64,000 bases of DNA, taken from Acanthosepion esculentum. Lineage: Eukaryota; Mollusca; Cephalopoda; Sepiida; Sepiidae. Location: NCBI GenBank assembly GCA_964036315.1, contig OZ038487.1, positions 51,288,219 to 51,352,218 on the forward strand, in the 5' to 3' direction. Below, in pieces: positions 11,100-19,799 of the stretch; positions within the stretch are counted from its first letter, which is position 1; every line of letters starts with the position of its first letter. Under the pieces are notes generated by a model. It was given only the letters and a program-made list of their open reading frames with translations, was not told the DNA's origin and made no database searches. The translations under genes were made by a program, and so were the position numbers.

Positions 11100-11620
11100 C
11101 TAAAGGTATGTTGGGATATCCAAAGATGCTTTCCAAAAGCTAAGTGAAGCATTAAGAAATAGGAAAATTTCATTAGAAACAAAGAAAAGAGTACTTAAAT
11201 GTTATGTAATATTAGTCCTACTAAATGACTGTCAATGCTAATCAATTTCTTTATATATGAAGAAGATTTGAAGAAACATAAATGGGTTTCTAAAGAAGCT
11301 GACTGAGAGTACCATGGACTGACAAAGTTTAAGAGAAAATGAACCAAAAGGGACACTTATACTTAATATCAGAAAGAGATAGTTGAAATTTCCAGGGCAC
11401 ATAAAGAAGGCTTGGAAAATATGACACTTACAGGATGTACTGAAGACAAGAGGGACAAAAGTCACAAGTAACCTACTTAACAAGCATCTGTAAATTGATG
11501 GCAGATCAGGGATTAGGAAGAACAGTGGAAAGACGAAGCTTAGTAAGAGTTAAAAAGGATAGGAGGTTGTGGAAAGATACAACTGTTCACATCCTGAATG
11601 GACACCGCTCATAGAAGAAT
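11100..11620 (+). mobile_element. LINE-R fragment, long copy
   Basis: It has CTTTCCAAAAGCTAAGTGAA, AAATTTCATTAGAAACAAAG, GAGTACCATGGACTGACAAA and CAGGGCACATAAAGAAGG, and ends near TCACATCCTGAATGGACACC. The plus-strand translation keeps QKRDTYT.YQKEIVEISRA-like pieces in shifted frames. Confidence 0.6.
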
Positions 11621-11624
11621 ATAT

Positions 11625-11876
11625 ACATATATTAAGAATAGTTGAAATTCCTAGGGCACATAGGGAAGAGATAGGTGAAATTTCTAGGGTACATAGTGAA
11701 GAAAGAGAACTGGGAAAATCTGATACACACAGGACAGATTGAAAGCAAGAGGGGTAAAGGATAAAACACATAACTTACCTGGTGAGCTTGAGGGTTTGGG
11801 AGAGATACCATGGCCTGAAAATATAAGCAACGATAAAGTTTTATAGAAGATGGAAACAAGAAGGACACTTACACTT
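11625..11876 (+). mobile_element. LINE-R copy, left part of an interrupted element
   Basis: A rearranged LINE-R segment ends at AAGAAGGACACTTACACTT. Its natural continuation (AACATCAGGAACAGAGAG) resumes at 12390, after a 506-bp insertion and a repeat of TACACTT. Confidence 0.6.
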
Positions 11877-12382
11877 GTAGAGGACCGGCGGGTGGAATAT
11901 AAGGATGGAAATCCCTGGACTAAGATTTCCCGCTGGCCGGTCCCGCTACATAGGAATGTTGGACTATGATGGAGTCCAAAGTAGATGAATAAACAAACAA
12001 GACCGATATATATGTACAAAACAAATATATATTAATGACAAAATAGATTAAAACACAAGTTACAATACATTGAAGACATGAATAAAATGTTACAGTGTCT
12101 GTATGGAAAGTTGTGTGTGTGTGTGTTGTTTTTTAGCGTGTTCCCAGAATATGGGAAACGCTGGTTATGTATAAGAGTTCACATATTGGAAATTTTAAGA
12201 GAAAGTTTTATATACCTCGCCTCACGTGTGAGGTTTCGGCCTGCGGCCGAAGTCAAGATAGTTGCTCCCACGTTCGCGTAAGCAGAGAAAAAAAGAGAAA
12301 TAGAGAAGGGTGAACAAGTATTTATACACATGGGAGAGAAACCCCTGTTGAAGGGTTAGGAAATGAGGAGGAGATAACCCAA
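11877..12382. mobile_element. 506-bp insertion in LINE-R with 7-bp direct repeats
   Basis: The flanks are TACACTT at 11870-11876 and again at 12383-12389, and removing the insert restores a continuous LINE-R text. The insert starts GTAGAGGACCGGCGGG and ends GAGATAACCCAA. It is richer in GC and CpG than its surroundings, with internal inverted repeats (GGACCGGCGGG against CCCGCTGGCCGGTCC; GGCCTGCGGCC). A TATA-like TATAAATA lies on the minus strand near 12320. It may be a solo LTR or a non-autonomous element; I do not recognise the family. Confidence 0.6.
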
Positions 12383-12389
12383 TACACTT

Positions 12390-12665
12390 AACATCAGGAA
12401 CAGAGAGTTGAAATTTCTAGGTTACATTATGAGGAAAGAAAGCATGGAAAATTTGATACTCACAGGACAGATGGAAGGGAAGAGAAACAGAGGAAAACAA
12501 CACATAATATACAGAGTGAGCTTGAGTAAATGGATTGTAGAACAAGGTTTAGAAAGATAAGAAAACAACAAAATTTATTATGAGCTTTATAGCTCATAGT
12601 AAATTTTGGACAGTAAATTGTAGAAAGCTTGATTACCATTGTCCTGAACAGATATGGCTCATAGA
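12390..12665 (+). mobile_element. LINE-R copy, right part of the interrupted element
   Basis: It continues the copy cut at 11876: CATTATGAGGAAAGAAAGC, GAAAATTTGATACTCACAGG, ATGGAAGGGAAGAGAAACAG and GTCCTGAACAGATATGGCTC. Confidence 0.65.
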
Positions 12666-12717
12666 AGAAGAATAAGTATTATTGCTTTTTCAACTAGTTT
12701 TTCTTTCACCTTATCAT

Positions 12718-12974
12718 TGTTACATTCTATCTTCACTACAGGGGACATTTAACACTGTGTTATGGTAATTTACCCATGCACGCATGGACTCTCCCAGCTT
12801 TAAATAGGAGCAGGTACTGCCTTTTGGAGAGGGAAGTTTCTAGCAGTCAGCTCTGACAGTTGGACCGAACATTCTTGCTGTAACACTCTCATTTGTATAT
12901 GTTTGTATTACTGTTTCTGTTTAACTCAATTCCTCTCTTGTGTCTTTATTTCTGGCCCTAACAAGGCCACAACA
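12718..12974 (+). mobile_element. LTR-like sequence, partner of 10564-10809
   Basis: It starts TGTTACATTC and ends GGCCACAACA, with a TATA-like TTTAAATAGG about 85 bp in. The hexamer CATTGT lies at both edges (12715-12720, overlapping the start, and 12975-12980). It is about 90 percent similar by eye to the inverted copy 1.9 kb upstream. A solo LTR is the simplest reading. The overlap of the flanking hexamer with the start leaves the exact left edge open. Confidence 0.5.
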
Positions 12975-13089
12975 CATTGTGACTCTTTAACAAGCAGCAT
13001 GGATCAAAAAATGATATAGTAGCTGCAAATGAGAATTAATATTTGGTTATTAATTGGATTTTGATCTGAAATTTTCACTGTATAGTATT

Positions 13090-13345
13090 CAATCAGTAAG
13101 CTATTCATTAAAATATTAAATAAAATAGAAATAAAAAGGAAAATTATACTTGGATTCAGAAAGAAATAGTTGAAATATCTAGGAAACATAATGAGGAAAG
13201 AGGGCTTGAAGAATATGACTCTTTCTTTAAGCAGTAGAAGTATGGTTCTATTCTAATACTGAGACTACTATGGGCCCAACATGTGAATAATAAGGAAGCT
13301 TTAAAGAAAATCGAAACTAAAAGGGCACTTCTATCTACTTAGAAT
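13090..13345 (+). mobile_element. LINE-R fragment, degraded
   Basis: ATAATGAGGAAAGAGGGC and GGAAACATAATGAGG match the family. A second partial unit (GGTTCTATTCTAATACTGAG, then GGGCACTTCTATC) follows. Stops are frequent. Confidence 0.45.
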
Positions 13346-13489
13346 CAGAAATCAGTCCTTCTGGACTCCAACTCTGGATTTTTCTTTGCTGTTGACTCAT
13401 AAGGCTTTTCTTATAAGTAGGTAACAATGCAAAGCAGCAAAGGTTTCAACATAGAAATATATTGTAATATATCATTAGCTAGTTTAATA

Positions 13490-13836
13490 GATCATGACTC
13501 AACATCCTATGCTTTTGTAATCAGTCCATATGTCTGATCCTGGAGGTTAGCATCAGCCATGCTAATGGGAGGCAAAAATGTTCTTTAAGATGATTAATAG
13601 AGAGAAGTTTTGTTTTAGTAGCATTAAAATTAACAATCTATTTCTTGCCCCAGTTAACAACAGATTGTAGGTCATTTTCAAGATCAGGCATTTTGATTTT
13701 ATCGAACCTATCCGATTTATGACTGAGACAAGATTAAATAGTGCCATCTTCATAGATATGGGATCTTCAGTTCGTAGTTCACATCTTGGCTTGTTCAACT
13801 TGCTAACAACCATAAAAAAGGTAACTCCTGCTATTC
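13490..13836 (-). mobile_element. LINE-J2 RT segment, inverted 5' part
   Basis: The reverse complement reads, in one degraded frame, AGVTF (motif B region), Y-E-D-G-T-I where LINE-J2 has YADDTTI, SHKSDRFDKIKMPDLENDLQ, SVVNWGKK, VNFNATKTKLLSINHLKEH and MADANLQ. That is the RT palm and thumb region in order. It meets a plus-strand 3' part of the same family at 13837, consistent with twin-primed 5' inversion of a single insertion. Confidence 0.75.
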
Positions 13837-14353
13837 CTCTCAAAATTCTTGACAAAATCCAAAGAAGGATCTGCAATGTAATTGATCCTGATGTGGCATT
13901 TTGATTTCAGTCACTTTCTCACTCAGATGATGTGACATGTCTTCCCTCTGTCTTTTCTACAAATATTGTCATAGCAACTGCTCTGACAAGCTTTTTTCCT
14001 AGGTAACCTGACTATGTGAATTTAAAAGTGCTACTTGATTGGCATCTAGGTCCCACCCTTTTACTGTTGAAATAGTTAAATGTAACCACCACTTCAACTC
14101 TATCAGTTTCTTTTCTCGCATTTCCCACCTGTGGAACTCTCCTCTGTTTACTTGATTTCGTGAAAATTGCAATTTTCAAAAATTAAAATGTAACATCAAT
14201 CACTATCTTCTTGAATTTCATTCATCTTTTATCCTTTCCTCAATCCCCACTACACCCAGTTATTTTCTTTCACTTTCCCTCTCTGTAACCCCCTGCATAC
14301 TAGTTACATTCCCACGTTGCTTGGGGTGAATGACTAAAAAAAAAAAAAAACTA
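13837..14353 (+). mobile_element. LINE-J2 3' part with A tail
   Basis: The plus strand has AAAATTCTTGACAAAATCC, AGAAGGATCTGCAATG (the IQRRICN motif) and the segment whose frame gives C-terminal residues around TVEIVKCNHHFNS. The 3' UTR has GTAACCCCCTGCATACTAGT and TTGCTTGGGGTGAATGAC and ends in 13 A. Together with 13490-13836 it makes one 5'-inverted insertion. Confidence 0.8.
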
Positions 14354-14879
14354 TTTGCAATAAGCTGGGTAACTAAGTCAGAATCATACAAATTTAAAAA
14401 AGGAAAAAGAAAAGCTATAATCACATTTTTTTCCCCAAAAAACTATGAACAAAGAGAGAATTCAATAACCAAAGTGAATACCAACTTGTAATCTTTCTAC
14501 ACCATGCCACTAGAAGAGGAATATCACCAGTTCATGTTTCAAGCAAAATCTAGAACAACAATTGTGTTCAAAATTAATTTAGACATATCTATGTGAACAC
14601 AAGGTTCTAAAGTAATTACAGTTTTAACACAGGTGTTTATGTAATGCAGTCAAAAATTGCAACCATCATATATATTTCATTATATGTATCTGTGTATTTG
14701 ATTTTTTGGATGTAGAAATCTATACTAAATTTACAAAGTATAAAATATAATTTTTAAAGGTTAAAGGTCAAGAAAATAAGAGTAACTGTGAAAAGAAATA
14801 AACTCCAAAATTCTCAGAAGTAAACAAAATAGTTTGCTGCATTTATTCACACATAATATGAAAAATTTAATAAGGATAG

Positions 14880-15225
14880 AATTTTTCAGTCCTTTTTCCC
14901 ACCACCATGAGGTTGCCTCCCTGGTAATTGCTTGGATGAGCTCTTTGCTATGATACCTAGACTTTTTGAATTTAAGTGCAGTACTTGATTGGTGTTGAGG
15001 TCTCATCAATTTGCAGTAGAGTTGGCTAGATATAGCTGTAAATTCTACAATTTCTTTTCTTGCACTTCTCACTTGTAGGATTCTCTTCTAGCGCCATGCT
15101 TTCCAGCCAACTTTAATCTGCCAAAATTTAAATGCAATGTCAAATGCTATCTACTGCCCTCCTGATTACTCTTTACTCTTTCTGATCATTATTAATGTTT
15201 GCATGAGGTGATAATGATTTTTAAA
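14880..15225 (+). mobile_element. LINE-J2 ORF2 C-terminus and 3' UTR
   Basis: It has GGATGAGCTCTTTGCTATGA (DELFAM), CCTAGACTTTTTGAATTTAA (PRLFEF), TTCTTTTCTTGCACTTCTC and TTTAAATGCAATGTC near the ORF end. The diagnostic GCTTGGGGTGAAA tail has decayed to GCATGAGGTGATAATG. Confidence 0.65.
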
Positions 15226-15437
15226 AAAAAATTTGTTGAACAAATATCATGGTTTGTCGAATGAGAAGCCAGTAGAGGCAAAGGAACTCTCTCCAAAAAT
15301 GGGCTATTGTCTTTCTGGATGATATAACAAAGTTAAATAAGCATAACATATTTATTCAGGTAGAATCCAAGAATTTTTTTGAAAAGGAAATGGAATATAT
15401 GTGTGTAAGAATTTGACAATCTTGCTTTCTTCCGTCA

Positions 15438-15645
15438 ATGATCCCACTTTCAAAAAACTCCTTTCATAAACAGCCAGCAAGAGTATACAACTACTTTTAC
15501 AACAGTTGTATTTTGGAATGGTTTGTTAATTCTAATGCCTCCAAAACAGAACTATTCTCTTTTAATTATCTGAGAGAACCTTTTTTACCTTCCATCAGTA
15601 AAGCTGATGCTAACCTCCAGAAGAATGACTCTTTTTAGGTTTATT
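15438..15645 (+). mobile_element. LINE-J2 RT/thumb fragment
   Basis: A frame encodes EWFVNSNASKTELFSFNYLR followed by EPFLPSISKADANLQKNDSF, colinear with the 41.88-41.98 kb segment of the large J2 copy (FHLITTEYL region) and with the inverted copy at 13.5 kb. No 3' tail is attached. Confidence 0.7.
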
Positions 15646-15647
15646 AT

Positions 15648-15872
15648 CCATTTCAATTTTTTTCAAATCTCTTTTTGTGATATTCTTATAAATAGATTTT
15701 TCTTTTTCTTACCTTGTCAATTTTTTCAATTTCTTTTTTAATTGACCTGTGATCTCTGTTCAAATTATTTGCAATTTCCAACATTGTATTCTCATCAATC
15801 AATAACATTACAATATCTTGTTTCTCTTTAAGAGTATATCCATTTGTGACCCATAGCAATATATCTGAAATT
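15648..15872 (-). pseudogene. Tc1-like transposase N-terminal HTH region
   Basis: On the minus strand, about 58 codons are open without an ATG. The frame runs GYTLKEKQDIVMLLIDENTM, then LEIANNLNRDHRSIKKEIEK, then IDKVRKRK; a +1 shift continues KNITKRDLKKIEMDNKP. This layout (a helix-turn-helix with RDHRSIKK, then a basic stretch and an N-I-T/S-x-R-D-L motif) is characteristic of Tc1-type transposase DNA-binding domains. The catalytic DDE part is not found nearby, so it is a fragment. Confidence 0.6.
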
Positions 15873-15874
15873 TA

Positions 15875-16525
15875 AAAAAAAATTTATAAACAAAAGCTAT
15901 AACATTAAATATATGCACTGGCCATATGATGAATAACTTTTGAGTTCTGAAATCTCACATCATCAAATAAACTATCATGAATATTTCTAATAAAAACAGA
16001 TATGCTCAGCTGGCATTTACATGATATATTTGTTTTATATCATAAAAACTTGGTTAATTAACACCAATTTTATGATGAATATATTGACTTACATAATAAA
16101 ATCAGACACAGTTTGCATTCAATTTGTGACTACATTTTCATGGCAGAAATTCATATATTGCCTACTCTTATTTTTCTGAAGATATCCTGCTCCAAAGTTT
16201 AAAAAGATTTCTAAAATTGTCTTGAAAACATGCAAACTCAATTTTACATATTCCATGCATAGTAAAAGTGGGAATTACATTATACATGGAAATAAAATAG
16301 ATTCATGCATTTTAATTATAAAAATAGGACATGACATTATATATAAAACTGTATTGTGTATAAATATATTGATTCTTCTGTAGTGACACTTCTGTCAGGT
16401 AAGGAAGGACTTGTTTTTTCTCCACTTTATTTAAGCAAATTGTTGATATTTCTAACTGTTAAAAAGAATACACACTTATTCAGAGAACCATCATTCTATT
16501 TCCGTTGTATAATTAATGAAATACA
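15875..16525. other. AT-rich stretch without recognisable feature
   Basis: I find no coherent open frame or repeat on either strand. Confidence 0.4.

Positions 16526-16529
<4 letters not shown>

Positions 16530-16568
<39 letters not shown>
16530..16568. repeat. (TA)n microsatellite
   Basis: About 19 TA units lie immediately upstream of a SINE-B copy. Confidence 0.95.
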
Positions 16569-16570
<2 letters not shown>

Positions 16571-16571
<1 letters not shown>

Positions 16572-16845
16572 GGAGGCATGGTGGAGTAGTGGATAGTGGC
16601 TCCGATTGATGAAATCGGAGAGCCGAGTTTGAATTACAGTTGAATCCATTACATTCACTTACATGCTAATACCCTTGGGAAAGGTATTAATCCTCTTCTG
16701 CTCCCTCCAGCAGGACAGACTGGATTCTATGGCCTTGGATGGCAAGTGATCTTGGAGAAGAACAACTCTGAATTCAAAACTGCCGAGTGTCATTGGTGAC
16801 ATGTATTTGGCCCTTAAAAAGTGTGTTTGGTTCTTCACAAAACCT
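16571..16845 (+). mobile_element. SINE-B (tRNA-derived), near full-length
   Basis: The head resembles a tRNA gene: a pol III box A-like TGGAGTAGTGG at 16582, and a box B-like GAGTTTGAATTAC at 16625, 43 bp later. The tRNA-unrelated body follows: CATTACATTCACTTACATGC, ATACCCTTGGGAAAGGTATT and GACAGACTGGATTC. The same body recurs near 23.6, 32.6, 46.7, 49.5, 57.5 and 60.2 kb. Cephalopod genomes are known for tRNA-derived SINE families; I have not matched this one to a named family. Confidence 0.75.
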
Positions 16846-16953
16846 TCACCATTATAATCAGTTCATATGTGCTGATGTCTGGCTGTCAGTTCCTAGGAAC
16901 TGAGCTGCTTGACCCACATACGTTGAATACGATGGGAAAGTCCACCATATATA

Positions 16954-16974
16954 TGTGTGTGTGTGTGTGTGTGT
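16954..16974. repeat. (TG)n microsatellite
   Basis: About 10 TG units at the right edge of the SINE-B region. Confidence 0.9.
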
Positions 16975-17092
16975 ATTTAGACAGCACAACTTTGTTTAAA
17001 CATATTTTATATTTTATTAGATTGAATAAAGAAAGAATATCTTATAAAGAAGATATTATATCCTCATTATTTTTTATCATTGTTTTCAACAA

Positions 17093-17096
<4 letters not shown>

Positions 17097-17137
<41 letters not shown>

Positions 17138-17152
17138 ATATATATATATATA
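17097..17152. repeat. (TC)n-(TA)n microsatellite
   Basis: About 18 TC units followed by TA units that abut the tail of the hairpin element. Confidence 0.95.
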
Positions 17153-17460
17153 GTTTACGAAAAACTAGGTAATCCGTATGGGTAGACCCAAGGAGGATAA
17201 AATCCAGAGAGCTCAATGTAAATCAGAGCTAATAATTTAAATAAAAACAGACCAATTTAAGGTTCCATATAATAAATTATTTCACCACACCCCTTTTAAA
17301 GGACCGTGGATCATCAGACTTTATTTCCAAAGATTGAAACGAAAAGATTTTTCGTTTCAATCTTTGGAAGTAAAGTCTGATTATCCATGGTCCTTTAAAA
17401 GAGGTGTGGTGAAATAATTTATTATATGGAACCTTAAATTGGTCTGTTTTTATTTAAAAT
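17153..17460. repeat. Foldback element copy 1 (long hairpin plus unique tail)
   Basis: The arms at about 17236-17342 and 17350-17460 are near-perfect inverted copies around AGATTTTTCGTTTC: TTTCACCACACCCC against AGAGGTGTGGTGAAA, and GGTCCTTTAAAAG repeated in both. A non-palindromic tail at 17153-17235 includes CTAGGTAATCCGTATGGG. The same tail and arms occur inverted at 36631-36940. The arms contain CTGAT(G/T)AT ... TGAAAT around a strong stem, reminiscent of a hammerhead core. The flanks are (TA)n. Confidence 0.8.
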
Positions 17461-17470
17461 ATATATATAT

Positions 17471-17528
<58 letters not shown>

Positions 17529-17530
17529 AT
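17459..17530. repeat. (TA)n-(TACA)n microsatellite
   Basis: Mainly TA units with a few ATACAT interruptions. Confidence 0.95.
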
Positions 17531-17949
17531 ACACACACCACACAATTATTCCATTGGGTGCTCTGGTATTACTCACAATCTATAAATCTATAACTGAACT
17601 GATTTACATTAATATTAACGAACTTAAGTTTAAATGCCCCATCGTTTAGTAGTACAAAAACTATTTACTATGAAACCCAGAAACACCATATAGTAGCAAC
17701 TGATATTAAACTACAAACAAAAATCCTGGCCATAAATAAACTCCAAACCCAAACTGCTTCTCCCAGGATACCAATTGCTAACACAAACCTACTCTCATTA
17801 AAAAGGCGCCTACTATATGAGGACTGACTTTGAAAATAAATTTAGAACAATGCTCTGAGACAGGCACTTAGAGGCTGGCAAAAGCCATTGAAGAACAGCT
17901 TGAAATAGATTTCAAATTTAGTTTTACTTAGCTCGTTATATAGACCTTA

Positions 17950-18560
17950 TAAAGGGTGTGATGGGTAAATTGTCGCCATTTCATATTTTTAATTTTGCAC
18001 AGTATATTTGGGTCAGTTGGTCACTTTCTGTAAGAAAAAGAGACCCATGATGCAATTCACTCTGACAGAAATTTGGAAACAACTTGCTGTACTGTTTGGC
18101 ATTCATGCTGGAAGTTCCAATATGAATATTTCAGAGTGTTTGGATGTCAATCTGAGGACAATGCAGAGGATTCAGAAAGAGTTGGATGAGTCTAACTGTG
18201 ATTATGAATGTATGACAGCACTAAAAATTCTCTGATCATTCCAATAAGAAAAGAACTCCCAAATTTATTAGTGAGGCCCTCAGACTCAACATGGAGTCCT
18301 ACATCAAATGCCTTGAGGAGGAAGTGCTGCCCTGGATTAAAAGGGTGGCTGCTTGAAGACCTTATATCTGGCAACAGGACTCTGCACCATGCCACACAAG
18401 CAGTCATGGCTCTCAGACAATTTCTGTGACCACATCACCTCTTCCATCTGACCACCTAACACCTCAAATTTTGCAACCCCCTTATTATTGACTGCACAGA
18501 GTAAAAAATGTGAAAACTTTCTAAGGCTAAGATTCTTAATGATAATCCTTTCCATAAACT
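17950..18560 (+). pseudogene. Mariner/Tc1-family transposase, internally deleted
   Basis: A terminal-repeat-like GGGTGTGATGGGTAAATTG begins near 17957. Coding pieces in shifted frames follow: an N-terminal helix region (QLAVLFGIHAG, RTMQRIQKELDESNCDYEC, KKRTPKF), then an abrupt jump to LRLNMESYIKCLEEEVLPWI, then W-Q-Q-D-S-A-P-C-H (near 18370-18395), which contains a catalytic Asp of the DDE/D triad, and SDNFCDHIT. The middle of the catalytic domain, including the first Asp, is missing. It is a dead DNA transposon that once moved by cut and paste. Confidence 0.7.
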
Positions 18561-18908
18561 GGCTTTGTTTCTTTAATCATAATGAATTAAATCATGGCAA
18601 GCTTATGAAATTTAAATACACTGATATGGATATATATATTTTACAATTACATTAAAAAAATAATTAAATTTTTAAACATTTTTAATTTATGGAAATGTAT
18701 TATCATTTGCATTAACTCTGTCCATAATCTGAAATTGTAAATATAAGGAAAACTTCTTACCTGCCAATGTACACAGGCTGATGAAAGATCTCAGTATAGC
18801 TATGTATTGTTCAAACTGATAAATGGTTTAATGGAGACTGAAATTAGAAAAAAAATTTCTATTATGTACTCACATTCATTTCATAGAATAATGGCGGAAG
18901 TGAAAATT

Positions 18909-19745
18909 CAGTAGAAGTCATATCCGAATGTCCTCATATCCAAACTTCTCAGGAATATGCTACATTTTAATATTTTTCTTTTCTTTGCAGATAATTGTTA
19001 GTAACTTGAAATTTCTCAACCCATGATATCTTGCACAGAAGAAACTTCAACTGGAAGAAAAAAAGGAAAAGAAATTCTTTCCCATTATACCAGAAATTAG
19101 ATATTATTGAAAAACTGAACAAAGCTCTTAATTCATTGAATTTGCAAATTAACAAATGAGGATTGCAGAATCTGAATGAAACACTAAAATTTGTGCTTGA
19201 AGATGATCCACTGAATACTCTCACTTTGGATGACTTAAAAATATAGATAAATGAAGATGCTAATGAATTACAAAAGAATTCAATGATAGAATTGCTTCAA
19301 AATGATTTGAATTGTCAGGTAATAGAGGAAGAAACAAATTCTTCTGAAAATGGTGAAAATATGAAGGATGATGAAGAAGACTGGGACTCAATAGAGAAAG
19401 CTATTGATGAGGTCATCAAATTCATGGTGAAAAAAAATCTTTGTTCAGTTGTACAGAATGCACAAGTGAATATAATTTGAAGAAATGCCTTTCTTTAATA
19501 AAACCTAGAACAGTGAAAAGTAAATGAAATGAGAAAAGAAATAAGAAAGACTATTGAAAATAAAACTTATTGAGCATTAAACATTGCAAACTAATATTTA
19601 CTTTCAACAGACAATTAATTTTACATATATTGCAATAAGTTCTTATGTTTTGTTAAGTTATAGTTATATTACACATGCTGCATTAGATCCAAACTTGTCC
19701 TCATATCGGAACTACTCTAAAGTTAGGATATGAGGACTTCTACTG
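18909..19745 (+). mobile_element. Tigger/pogo-like element with TIRs, internally deleted
   Basis: The left end is CAGTAGAAGTCATATCCGAA and the right end reverses to CAGTAGAAGTCCTCATATCC; both include GTCCTCATATCC nearby. A 65-codon frame at 19283-19480 is strongly acidic (ENGENMKDDEEDWDSIEKAI), as is common for the C-terminus of pogo/Tigger transposases. A stop-broken lysine-rich frame precedes it. The catalytic DDE domain is absent. The family assignment rests on the TIR style and acidic tail and is tentative; the TIR element itself is well supported. Confidence 0.6.
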
Positions 19746-19799
19746 TATCGCATAAATTTTAAAGTGTCAAAAGTAAATAAAAGGAATTGAATAAAGCAC

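Noticed and set aside
16571..16640. Possible tRNA gene from box A and box B words
   Set aside because: No acceptor-stem pairing or anticodon loop can be drawn, and the sequence continues into the SINE-B body.
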